DNA from: Plecoglossus altivelis
Taxonomy: Eukaryota; Chordata; Actinopteri; Osmeriformes; Plecoglossidae
Assembly: GCA_036571765.1 (NCBI GenBank)
Contig: BROE01000022.1
Span: 16,396,487-16,460,486 of the forward strand
Direction: 5' to 3'
DNA: 64,000 bases
Within the stretch, counting starts at the first letter, position 1, and every line of letters begins with the position of its first letter. Positions 48,501-59,632 of the stretch are shown here, one piece after another. A program made the translations under genes and the position numbers. Under the pieces are notes generated by a model. The model had not been told where the DNA came from and did no database searches. It was given only the letters and a program-made list of their open reading frames with translations.

Positions 48501-49030
48501 CTGTAAAATCACATACAGGGGGAAAGTCCAATAGCATATCACGCCCAGACATCATTGATACCCTTCTTTATCAACCCAGTGTGTTCTAACCTCATTACAG
48601 AAGGTTCTAACTGCATACCAGAGTGTTCTAACCTCATGCCAGCAGGTTCTAACCTCATTCCATTAGGTTCTAACCTCATTCCATGAGGTTCTAACCTCAT
48701 TACAGCAGGTTCTAACCTCATACCAGCAGGGTCTAACCTCATACCAGCATGTTCTAACCTCATTCCAGCATGTTCTAACCTCATTCCAGCATGTTCTAAC
48801 CTCACATGGTTCCCTGTCCTCAGACGTTCTGCGGCGCTGCGAATCGGACCATTCTGCTGGTGGATGTGGAGGACGTGGAAGATGAAGAGGACCTGCAGGA
48901 CCAGCTGGAGATCCACTTCCAGAAGCCCAGCAACTACGGAGGGGAGGTAGAGAGCATCAAGTACCTCTCAGCCGGGAAGAAGCTCAGGGCACTCTTTGAG
49001 GAGGATGTAGTTCAGATGGAGGAGGCCTGA
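45591..49030 (+). CDS. nmi: NMI (N-myc and STAT interactor), complete, 9 exons, 384 aa
   Basis: Exons: 45591-45644, 45828-45890, 45982-46140, 46506-46622, 46862-47018, 47210-47316, 47562-47748, 48144-48247, 48824-49030. Phase is consistent throughout (1155 nt, TGA). Residues about 19-131 form a coiled coil. From about 132 on come the NMI/IFP35 (NID) RRM-like units with VIRGENTGDIQGVF, MAVCSVTCEKEKIDVKPKSV, GGGEVEKVEYDKVTGSGNI and YGGEVESIKY. The human protein is 307 aa and is induced by interferon. It partners with IFI35 and STATs, tunes innate immune signalling and can be secreted as a danger signal. It is distinguished from IFI35 by its longer coiled coil and the match of its central unit to NMI. 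A second ATG eight codons in (45612) could be used. Exon 2 could begin three bases earlier (CAG ambiguity). Confidence 0.94.
48578..48804. repeat. 21-bp minisatellite in the last nmi intron, about 11 copies
   Basis: The unit is TTCTAACCTCATTCCAGCATG with minor variants. Each unit contains a consensus branch-point sequence (CTAAC) followed by a short pyrimidine-rich stretch and CAG. The array ends about 20 bp before the real acceptor of the terminal exon. Its heptad frames on the minus strand are artefacts. Confidence 0.93.
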
Positions 49031-49351
49031 CTGTCTTCGAGCCAACATGATATCCTCCAGAGGCACTGGGACCATTTCTGACAATCAGGAAGTGATTAAA
49101 AGTGATGAAGGGGTCTTTAAACCACTATAGATTATCTAAAGCTCTAATGTTTAAATGTGTGATTGTGTGTTGGGTAGTGTAAGAGGTTGAATGTTCCAAT
49201 CCTACTATCCTACTTTTTCCTTGTATGGCCAGATTCCATAGCTACAGGTGGAGAAGATACATCTTATGATTGTGTCCTCATCATCTTCACCATGTTCTCA
49301 TTATAAAGAAGTGAATTGTATTCTATTGGGTTGAATGACGTGGGCTGTTTA

Positions 49352-49357
49352 AATAAA
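49352..49357 (+). terminator. nmi: nmi polyadenylation signal
   Basis: AATAAA about 320 bp after the nmi stop codon, followed by a GT/T-containing stretch. Confidence 0.75.
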
Positions 49358-50642
49358 GTTTGATCGAATCAAATTAAACAGCTTGAATGATTGAATAGCT
49401 AATGTTCTGGGCATTGAGGGATCAACAGCAGGAGTCTGTCCCTGTAGTGAACTCTAAATATCCACTAGATGGCAGTGAGTCACCACACATCTATTATGGG
49501 AGCAATTGTAAAAAATAAAAAACATGAGCTAGGCTTAACGTTAACTGGCCATTGAAATGATAAAATACTTGAAAGGGGAGCTGTGCTTGTGGCGGTTGCA
49601 ACTGGAGCATCATTTATTTTATGGTTCAAACAGTACCATCTGCTAACTGAAAACATACCTCCAAAACAAGTGCACAGGAAAGTGTATCAAGCTACATGTC
49701 ATACTGTATTCTCACTCTGGCCCGTGCTCTGTATGTTCTGTAGCTAGCCTAGTCAATTTACACTTGTACAAGCTAGCTAGCCAGCCAGCCACAGCACCTC
49801 CCAGAAGTTACCTGGCAGCTACGGCGGGAAAACTGTCCGTTCCCTTCAAGCAGGACTTCGGGTTAGGGTTAGTGTTAGGTGTGTTGCAGGACTCACCATA
49901 TATGGTTCTTTAGGTGCTATAAAAGTTGAATTTGTCTCTCATAAAATCATGAAAAATATGTCCCTCATAAAAAGAATAGCGTGGCCAATCTTGCTGCGAG
50001 CGTCCGTATCCCTTGTCAGGTGGATCAGGAGGGGAGGAGCTACTTTGAGGGCCGCTGCCCCTCCACAAACTGGGACCCCTATGCTGTGATGGCAGCTGTT
50101 GCGCAAACCTGTTTTCTAGATGAAAACACAACTTTGTTCTACAAAGGTCCTGTTCTGTGGAGGGATGCAGGCCAAAAACAAGCACACTCCAAAATGTTTT
50201 TATCGATGCCAAGGTATGAGTTAGCCCACAATGCTAAGGATGGCTACAGATCAGAGGTAGAACAGACATTATTCATCCAGATCCTCACGGAATGACCATC
50301 ACAAGTCCAACGGCAGTAGCTTTTGCAGACTCACTTCATAACTGAGAAGTGATGCTGCAGTTGTACCTTACCAGCAGCAATACATTATTTACCGATGTCA
50401 CCTGATTTAACCTTGATTTAAAATCAATAGATAACATGATTGTATAAAGTCGATAAATCTACCGTCTGGTAAAGAGCACGTGAGTATGATTATATTTGGA
50501 GAACTTGGTTGTGGTTAAGCATTGCTCGTATTATAGCTCTATCAAGGCACAGAGGACATCCGAGTCTGTAGTTAGTTATTAATGTTCTATGACAGTCGCA
50601 GTACCTAGGGTGGGGAGGGGATGGGGTGGGGGAGCAGGTGGC
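49358..50642. other. Intergenic sequence after nmi
   Basis: I recognise no gene. A 104-codon plus-strand frame (49981-50295) and an overlapping 100-codon minus-strand frame have ordinary composition but no family resemblance that I can name and no clear splice sites. Confidence 0.5.
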
Positions 50643-51116
50643 CACATACACTGTAGCTGACTTGGTACAGTCCACATACACTGTAGCTGACTTGGTACGG
50701 TACACATACACTGTAGCTGACTTACTACACTACACATACACTGTAGCTGACTTGATACACTACACATACACTGTAGCTGACCTGGTACAGTACACATACA
50801 CTGTAGCTGACTTACTACACATACACTGTAGCTGACTTGGTACAGTACACATACACTGTAGCTGACTTGGTACAGTACACATACACTGTATCTGACTTGG
50901 TATGGTACACATACACTGTAGCTGACTTGCTACACTACACATACACTGTAGCTGACTTGGTACACTACACATACACTGTAGCTGACTTACTACACTACAC
51001 ATACACTGTAGCTGACTTGATACACTACACATACACTGTAGCTGACATGGTACACTACACATACACTGCAGCTGACTTGGTACGGTCCACATACACTGTA
51101 GCTAACATGGTATGGT
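50643..51116. repeat. 30-bp minisatellite, about 16 copies
   Basis: Unit CACATACACTGTAGCTGACT followed by TGGTACAGTA, with variants TGATACACTA and TACTACACTA. One unit is shortened by about 6 bp. Stop-free in several frames because the period is a multiple of three. Confidence 0.95.
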
Positions 51117-54100
51117 CTGAGATGTCACATGCAGGAAACATTCCTTACAGAGTCAACCTCTGTCCGTCACCATTCATAGGCCTGGCCCCTCGCTTTCCAG
51201 ATCTCTAATTTACGAGCGGGTGGGGTGTTTGATTCTCTCAGCCCTGGGCTTTAGCCAATAGGATTTTTGTGTGCCAGCTTGCGGAGGAAGTGATGTCACA
51301 GTTGCACAGTCAACCATGTCCAGATGAGGCCTTTGGGAAGTATGGAGTCAGTTTTTTCTGGCTCACTGTGATACTGAAGAAGCCATTAGAAGGCTTGTGT
51401 CTCATATTTCTGCCAAGGCTTTTAGAGAGAAATGCAGTTTAAAAGGTGGCAGAGTTAGAGAAATTGAAAAAAATTCCAGAGAGGGGTTCACCACCAAGGT
51501 CCCCCTCCCCCCCGATCACTAGTATTTGACTAGGGAGGGAGATTGCTCATTAAAACGTTGTTGGCGAGGCTCGCTACAACCAGCTCATCTGCCAAGACAC
51601 AAGCTGCTGGCAACCGTGAGACATCAAAATGAGCTAAACAAATTTCCTGGCCTGAATTATTTAGCCTTCGGTCCGTCAATCCAATAAGATGAATATCTTC
51701 CACTGGTAAATCATTCATGACCGCAGTGTTCACTAAGCCAGGCATACTGGCCATGGATCGGTTGATATCAAACCTGTTAGCTCCCATTAGCTGCATATTG
51801 CTATGGGGTCCAGGGACCAGTGAGATGGAGTAAACCGGCCTAAACTGGATTTAGCGCTACACCAGCGCCATGGCAACATATTGGCCGAAGATACAGATCA
51901 AGTCCCATGGCTCCCTCAGCATTGGTTTACTTGCTAAATTAGCTTATGGATGCCCAACCATGGAGAGACGGGCTGGGTGGGGTGGCGGGGGCAAGATTGT
52001 ATCAACAGAGACAATTGGTTGGATTTGAAAGGGAATCCAGTCAACTGTCACATGGTCACAGCCATGATATATTTTCCCTGCTGTGCATTGTACTGACTCT
52101 GCCACATGGCTACAGTTCTAATTTGTCCTGTTATGTGTCTATTACTATGCTTTACTAAAACAAATGTGATGCCACCTGCAGACTTCCAACATGTAAACGC
52201 ACCTATCCGTCAATCTCCGGATCTTGTCTTTCATACAGTGTCACTGTCTCAGCAACTGCGAAGCATCTACTCAGCGATGCGTAAAAGATGAAAACTGCTT
52301 ACTGAACAAGCTTGATCATCTAGCTTCGGTCTTCAGCAGCATCCAGACGGAAATTCTCTGACCTTGACAGGTGCGGAGGTCATATCCGTCCCCTCACACG
52401 ACGCTCATCTTCTTCGGCCTCTAGAATCGTCTCTCTGTACTTTCAGCTCAGCCTTGACGGCAGTTGCCCGCTAACCGATCCAAGGAAGACAGCTTCATGA
52501 AAGGTTGAAGCGACGGCCAAACTCGCTAGAAAGGGAAATGAAACTTGACAATCCTAATGTTGCTGGGAGTGGGAGCGGGTGGCTGTCACTACAGAACTCT
52601 TTTACAGTCGCCTAGTCACCATGGAAACAGACCACGCAACATATAGTGATCTGCTGTCACTGTTACTGTGAAGGATGCGTGTTACTGCGAGGGGTGTGTG
52701 TCTCATTGCGAGGAGTGCGCTTCTTTCTCTCCTAGTCTTTATGTCTCACCTCTTTACATTTTTCATTGTTTCCTGCTCTCTCGTTGTCTTTTGTCTCTTG
52801 TGGGCTTGTCTGTTGTCATGGTACCCGATCCAAATCTATTGATTTCTAGCTGCCTTTATTCTTGGCACAACCTGCTCGGCGAAGCACGTTCTGTTTCACA
52901 CGACCCTGACAAACGCCATAGATTATATATGTAAGTATTCCATAGTACTCAGTGCCCCCCCCTACAAGAGTATGAGATGGAAACTGCTCCAACATTAATG
53001 GCAAGTGATTTCCCAAAGGGTATGTGCAATCTCCTTCAATGGGTTTTACTGCTTGAAGTACTTGTACATGTTTTAAAGATAGTTTGGAACTCCAAACAGG
53101 TTGCTAAGGAAAAGCACAAAGAAGAACCATGGAACAAGCAGAAAGCAAACGAGTCTTTATAGGACCCAAATGGGTACAGCATGCCTTCATTCTCTTCCAA
53201 AAGCCCCCTCCAAAAACGCGCCTCGTTCCAATCGTAATGAAAATCGAGCAGTGTCCTTGGGCTCGGAGCAGCGTGGATCCAGTTCTGGTTCCCACCCAGT
53301 CCAGCAAGCCTGCAGACCCAGGGAGCGAGTGGCGTCACCGGCCCGCTGCCTCTTACTACCTTCTGGTTTTCATTAATCGTTGCCGGTTCAGACACTTATT
53401 ACATGTGACTGCCCCACCTCATTAGACTGCCCCCCCAGCCTCCTTAGGCTCCAGTACTGATTGTGGAATAACAGTGACTTCACTGGCCGGCAAGACGGAT
53501 GGAGGACTTGGGCCCGGTGGAGGAAACACCACCTCTAGATGCAATCAGGGACTGACGAATCGAGACACTGAGGATGTGATGTCGCCATTGCCTTTTACAC
53601 TGGAAATAACTAATTATGATATAAACGGCTGGAGGGTAATGTACTGGGTAGCGTTACTTTATCGATTATGAGGGAGATGTAAATAATTGTAAAAAAGCAC
53701 TTGTTTTGTTGTAGTTATGTGACTGCTAAAACTGTGTCTTTATTCTTAACTATTCTTCTTGTCATTTTCTTGTGATTTGAGCAGTTGCCCTTGCTGTGTC
53801 ACAGCATTTGCATAATCTCTGCCCAGAGACGCTGGAGGAGCCTTCTGTTTGGCGTGACATCTAAATGTCCCGACAGGGTAGAGCCGGTCTCCGTGGAAAC
53901 AGCGAGGGCAGGTCAGTGCTGTGTCATGACTGCGTGCAGCAGACTTCCTGCCCCCGAGTGACCCCTTCCTTCGCTGCCAGGAAGTGCAAATGTCCACTGT
54001 CATGTGGGTGGGGCACATCTGCGTCGGTGAAAGTTCGACGAGGTATGAGTCACCTCCGACGCAAGTGGGTTTGACTGACCTTAACGGAGTATTTCTTTCA

Positions 54101-55518
54101 TTCACCACAGCCTCACCTGTTAAAATAAACATCCGATTACACATACAGGAAAGCTATGAAAGATTTATATTTGAAAAGCAAACACCTCACATGCAATCTC
54201 ATTGATATTCTGTGCATACTGTGTCTCTGTGGTATTAAGTCTCTTTAGGGGGGTCAGAGTGTCAACATGAGCACAGACAGACAGCAGATCTGTTGAGCAA
54301 AACTACTGCTGCAAAAGCATAACTAGAAAACATGCCACTCCCTCCTTCAATGATCCTTAGTGACAATTCCAAATAATGAATGAACCGTGTTTTTCCGTGT
54401 GTTTGGTCGGTCAAACAGCACCTGGGTTCAAACAGACTGAACCGTCTGATAAGAGCCAATGTATTAGCTTTTCTTGGTGAGGTACTGCTAAATACAGCAA
54501 CTCTTCCAACACACGCACACACAAACAGACTGAAAGGCAGACACCGTGCCAGATTTCCCTTTTCCAATATAATGACTACCAAATGGTACCCTAGAGCCCC
54601 TACACCGCCCTCTCACCTCCCCCTGCCTCCCCCTTCACTTGACAAGCCTTGGAGGGATGGACAGTGTGCCAGGGCTTGTGCTGCATCCGAAAATCTGGCT
54701 AGCTGGTTAGCTTTGACCTTTAAAGTCAGCCAGGCCATCAACAAGGCAGTCTGCCAGACAGCCACTAATCACGGAAACTAGCGTGAAAATAATATAAATT
54801 TTCATGCACAGGGGTTTCTAAATATATCAAAATGAGTGATACGTTCACAAGAATTACTTAAGATACATAATGAATAGAAGTCTTAATACAAAATACAGAT
54901 TTGCAGAGTTATTTTTTTTCTCGTAAATTGTAAAGACAAGCATTTGTCCCCATGGTGTGTTTTTTAAAGGGCGGAAATGGATCAAGCCCTTTGGTGTGTC
55001 TAATCAAGAGATTTAATTTTCCAGGAGGAAATTGCAGGTCAGCCATAGACGATGTTTAATGGTAGCCAGTGTCGGCAGTTAAAAGTTGTGTGACCCTGAC
55101 CTGGTCCACATCCCAGGAGATGGGGTTTGAACACAGACGCTGATCTGTCTGTCTGCCTGCCTGTCTCTCTCTCTTTCTGCCTGTCTGCTAGATGGCTGGA
55201 TGACAGATGGTGCTGCTAGCCTGCCCCCGGTCCTCACTGACCTGCCTGGGATTCTGGAATGCATATCCTGTCCAGTTAGACAGGATCCACTACCGCCCAG
55301 GCACCCTGGGAGTGTGCGGGGGGAGGAGGGTGTCCGCTGAGGGGACGGAGCTGGTCGGTACGTGGGTCCTCAGGGTTCAATTGCCCATGGCCCATGAATG
55401 GACAGGTTGTGATGAATGAGCCTCCCTAGATCTAGAATTGGAGGGGGAGGGAGAGCAGAGTAATGTCAATGTGAGTGAGCGTGTTGGCCTGTGACAAGCC
55501 GCTTCATCACAGAACAGT
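51117..55518. other. Gene-free region
   Basis: No exon recognised on either strand. 51530-51800 is unusually free of repeats and open for 88 codons on the minus strand; it may be a conserved non-coding element. The remainder has ordinary composition. Confidence 0.5.
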
Positions 55519-55840
55519 TTTAGCATTGTGTTATACACGCTGGTGTTAGCATGATGTTATACAGGCAAGTGTTAGAGTGGGGGTATACAGGCTGGTGTTA
55601 GCATGGGGCTATACAGGCTGGTGTTAGCTTGGGACTATACAAGCTTGTGTTAGCATGGGGCTATACAGGCTGGTGTTAGCATGGTGCTATACAGGCTGGT
55701 GTTAGCTTGGTGCTATGTAGGCTGGTGTTAGCATGGTGCTGTACAGGCTGGTGTTAGCATGGTGCTATACAGGCTGGTGTTAGCTTGGTGCTATATAGGC
55801 TGGTGTTGGCATGGGGCTATACAGGCTGGTTTTAGAGTGG
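55519..55840. repeat. 26-bp minisatellite, about 12 copies
   Basis: Unit ACAGGCTGGTGTTAGCATGG followed by TGCTAT, with variation at the CATGG/CTTGG and TGCTAT/GGCTAT positions. Confidence 0.93.
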
Positions 55841-58700
55841 TATTTCTGGTATTTCCAGCATTAGTTCACATTATAGGTTTATTTGCCACAGGTACAGATC
55901 CATTGAAGTTATCTGGTCTTGTTCCTCAATAGTTTTCTAAACCCGTTGTTTAATTCCAAATCTTTAAAAGATAATCCAAATCCAATATGAGTTACTATTC
56001 TTACACACAACATAGTATAGATTGTAGACAAAGTGGAGACAGAGCAGTTGATTGATTTTCACCGCTGACGGCTGCTACATGTCACAGTCCGCATCATGCG
56101 CAGATCCAGGCTTGAAATCACGAATCTCATCACTAAGATCAATACCGTTCCAGCGACAGGGATTAGGGAGGCAGACGGGCGGCTGGAGAGGAGTCGGAAC
56201 CTCTATGGCCTCACCGCCTGCTTTCCCAGAATCCTCAGCGTGGACGTGTTCGTCGCCAGTCCCCTGTGTCTCGTGGGATCGCCAGGCCCTGAAAGGCGAC
56301 GGCCATCCTGAAGCAGGAGATTTGACAGCAGCAGAACCTCTGGTTATAGTGCAGGCCCGTGGCAGTAGGTCAGTGAATAAGTGGTTTGCTAAAAGGCTTC
56401 CTGTTTTTCTGTTCCTGTCAACAGGGCTGTGGGTCAGAAGGTCCCACATGCAGGGTAGGGACTGTGGTCCATTACTTTCATGACAGGATGGGAAAGGAGC
56501 AAGACTGACCAGGCAATACGCCCATTGCTATTTCCGTCCCTGGTAATTAGCAGGTAGCTACGATAAATTTACATTTTAGATCTACCTGGGTTGATGTTGT
56601 CATTTCACACATGACTGAAGAAGAGAATGGCACCAAAGGGAGTTCTGACACTTAATCTCTATGAGATTAGGGCTATCGTCATCTATAGAATCTTCCTGTT
56701 CAGCCGTTCAGAATCTCGTTATCTTCCATCGCATCCAAACCACAGAAAAAAAAGTAATGATAAGCTTTGACTCGGCTGACAGTTAAAACCATCGGACTGC
56801 GGACAGATGATTTACTCCCCATCACATTCTCCTGCTCGGAATTACTGTCATTTTGATTGCACACCCTCTAATTTGATCTCACACACCAAAACAATGATAT
56901 GCTCGTGTAGACGACAAAGCCTCTGCTTTGCCAATGCTTCTCTTACGACAAGTTACCGTTTGAAATAAAATAACAGCATTGCTAAACCGTCATAATGAAG
57001 GTGGCCCTGAAGAGAGAAAGGCTTAGGGCACCAGGCTAGGCGCCTAACAGGCCTGGTAGTGAAAGCAGCAGTTCTGGCCGGACAGTTTAATGATGAGGGA
57101 GCTCATGAATGTTTCATTAAGGCTGTGAGGTAAAGGTTGCTGTTGCAGGGCAGGGCTGCATTCATTAATCCAAGGGGGCCGTCGCTGCATAAGCGTCTGC
57201 TCATTTGGCCAATGCCGCGTCACCTTCACATGAATATTTGAAACGGTAATTTAGATGTAAATGAGGTTACCTGGCAAGTTTCTTGGTTTCGCCAGTGGCA
57301 AAGTCCTGTCCCAGGTGTCGTCTCCTGTAACTTGGTTAAGCGTTGACATTTTGTCAGAGGCGTCCATATAATTTCCCACTTCATTCTCATTTGGCTAGTG
57401 AGGAAGTGTTAATCATGCACACTGAATGCTGGTCTGGCAAAGCAGGTGCTCATTCACCCTGATGAAGTTTTAATGGGAGCATAGTTTCAGACGCTAGCAG
57501 AACGCTTGTCCTAGCTGACTCATCTTTTACGCATTCTGTCATAACCTCTGTTTATGTAGATCGATCTGTTGAAGAAGGTGTTTTGCCATCTATTCATAAA
57601 CGGAGGGACTACGTTCAGTTGAGTCATGGATTAATAAATGTATCAATGCCAATAAATTGACAATAAACGATGGCAGCACCTGGTTTAGGTCTGATCATGT
57701 CTGCTCTGAAGGCTAGAGGACCATCTCTTATAGAGCGCAAGCATGTAAAAATAGATGGTGACAGTCAGGCAATAATGATGTTACAACAGTCACAGAGAAA
57801 AAGGTTCACAGCTCTCATCTCATGACCTCTCTCTGACTAGAGATCATTGTTGGAGCTCTCTTTCTCCTGACCCCAAACCTTTATTGACCCTAACACATTA
57901 ATACAATCTACTTCTTATTAATAGAAAGCTAACATGATAAACATACTAAGTAGTATCGAATGACTAGTTCTTTTGGTTAGTGATTCATGTAAGCACACAG
58001 GAAATCCCAATTTCTTCAACATATCACAGCCCTTCAACTCTGTCTCTCTTTGGCACAACTAGACTGCAACAAAGGGAAACTGACTTCTAATTAGAGGTTT
58101 GAATCCTTAGTTCTTCATTGGAATGTAGTTGTGAATCTCACTGATAAACATTGGAACGTGCTGGAGCCTGTGATTGGGCAGAGCGATAGAAGTGTCCTGC
58201 AGAAGGAGTCTGGATGGTGGCGGAGGTGGTTTCTGTCTGGAAAAGGTCTCTGCGTCCCCTGGAGAGCCACTCTGTCTGGGCTACTGGGAGGTCTGCGGTC
58301 CCCTAACCCCTAGCCCCTGCCTGTCCGGACACACGCTGAGATGTAAACAAACCTCCTCCAGTAGCAACATCCAGACCCCAATCCAGGCCCAGAACCAGGC
58401 CCAGACCCGGACCAGACCCACGTCTGTGGCCAGAATGAGACTCAAGCCCAAACTCAGACCCAAACCTAGGTCTAGGTGAAGTTCCAAGCCCATAATCAGA
58501 CCCAGGTTGGCTCCAGAGCTCTCTGTAGAGGCAGTCGTCGGAGAACACGGGGGCTCCAGAACTGACAGGCTGTTCTAGCCTGGTGGGAAGGAGAAGAATG
58601 TTTCAGCCATCTGGCTACATCCAAGTATTACAGCGTAACTTTTTGAACAGTGATCCTCAAACAGTCAATCCAGTTATTGAACAAATACCAGTACAATATG
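55841..58700. other. Gene-free region
   Basis: No exon recognised. A 143-codon plus-strand frame and an overlapping 124-codon minus-strand frame at about 56050-56480 are unassigned. 58370-58500 is rich in CCAGACCC/CCAAGCCC hexamer-like repeats. 57050-57560 is repeat-free and compositionally even. Confidence 0.5.
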
Positions 58701-58864
58701 CATAGTGTGAAAAACTTTCCTGTGCCTTGTATGTGTACAATAACAACCTGTATTATGTTTCATATATGTTTCATATATGTTCTATGTTTGCACTTCCCTG
58801 CCACAGTAAATTATGTGCTTGCATATCTTGCATGGCGAATAAAACCGATTCTGATTTCTGACTT
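58700..58864 (+). mobile_element. Probable retroelement 3' tail
   Basis: A TTTGCACTTCCCTGCC stretch is followed by GGCGAATAAAACCGATTCTG and a short TTCTGA repeat. Ends of the form AATAAA plus (GATTCT)n are common on fish non-LTR elements. No coding part is attached and the family is not identified. Confidence 0.45.
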
Positions 58865-59605
58865 CTGACAAAACATTGATATGGCTTGGTAGATCCATGT
58901 GTGTAAAATGTCTTGGGGAAAACCTCTCTTTTCTGCATATGTTCAAGTTTGGCTTCACTTCCCGTCCTCGTCAAGTCATAAGAGAGTGAAACGGGTCCAT
59001 ATGTTTTTAATTGATTCGTGTTGTGAAGCCAATAAGATTTCAGAAGGATTGTAATTTCCTCATTCATGTGGTGATCAATGCGACACCAGAGGTCTTCTCC
59101 TTCCTGTACGTTTGACATCTAGATGTCATAAATATGCCTGAGAAATGAAATAGATACTTCCTCTGGGTGCAAGGTCTTGGACATGGTAGACGGTACACTG
59201 CTCCCCAAGTATCTGTCATCAGGCACTTTTGGCAGAGCTCATTTTTCACTTGCCCGTTTTTTAAACCCTATCTTGGAGAGAAAGCTGGAAACGAAGAATA
59301 TATGGAGACAGAATTTGAGAGGAGATAGATATGAAAAAGAGATAAAGATAGAGACAGGCACAGAGAGAGAGGGAGACAGAGAGAAACAGACAGAAATATA
59401 GAAAGAGCATCTGTGTGGAGTTCCTCGCATCATGTAGGATAGAGAAGGTTAGGAAGTTGCGCATGGCATGTGTTTAAACAAGATCTATAAATCGGTTTGC
59501 TGCAGGGTTTTACAAGCCACTGAAACCTTAGTCCCACGACAACCAATCTGAGGGGCAGCTGGTTTCCCAGGAAGAGCATGATGGCGGCGGGGGTGGGTGC
59601 TGCTC

Positions 59606-59632
59606 GGGGGTGGGGTGGGGGGGTAGGGTGGG
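59606..59632 (+). other. Putative G-quadruplex motif
   Basis: Five G runs of three or more separated by one- or two-base loops (GGGGGTGGGGTGGGGGGGTA then GGGTGGG). This satisfies the standard four-run quadruplex pattern. Confidence 0.7.

Noticed and set aside
50580..51210. Regular repeats that could be mistaken for a CRISPR array
   Set aside because: The units are contiguous 30-bp minisatellite copies without unique spacers, in an animal genome.
53036..53425. Overlapping frames of 119, 91 and 98 aa on both strands
   Set aside because: No family resemblance, all shorter than 120 codons and mutually overlapping. Treated as chance open sequence.
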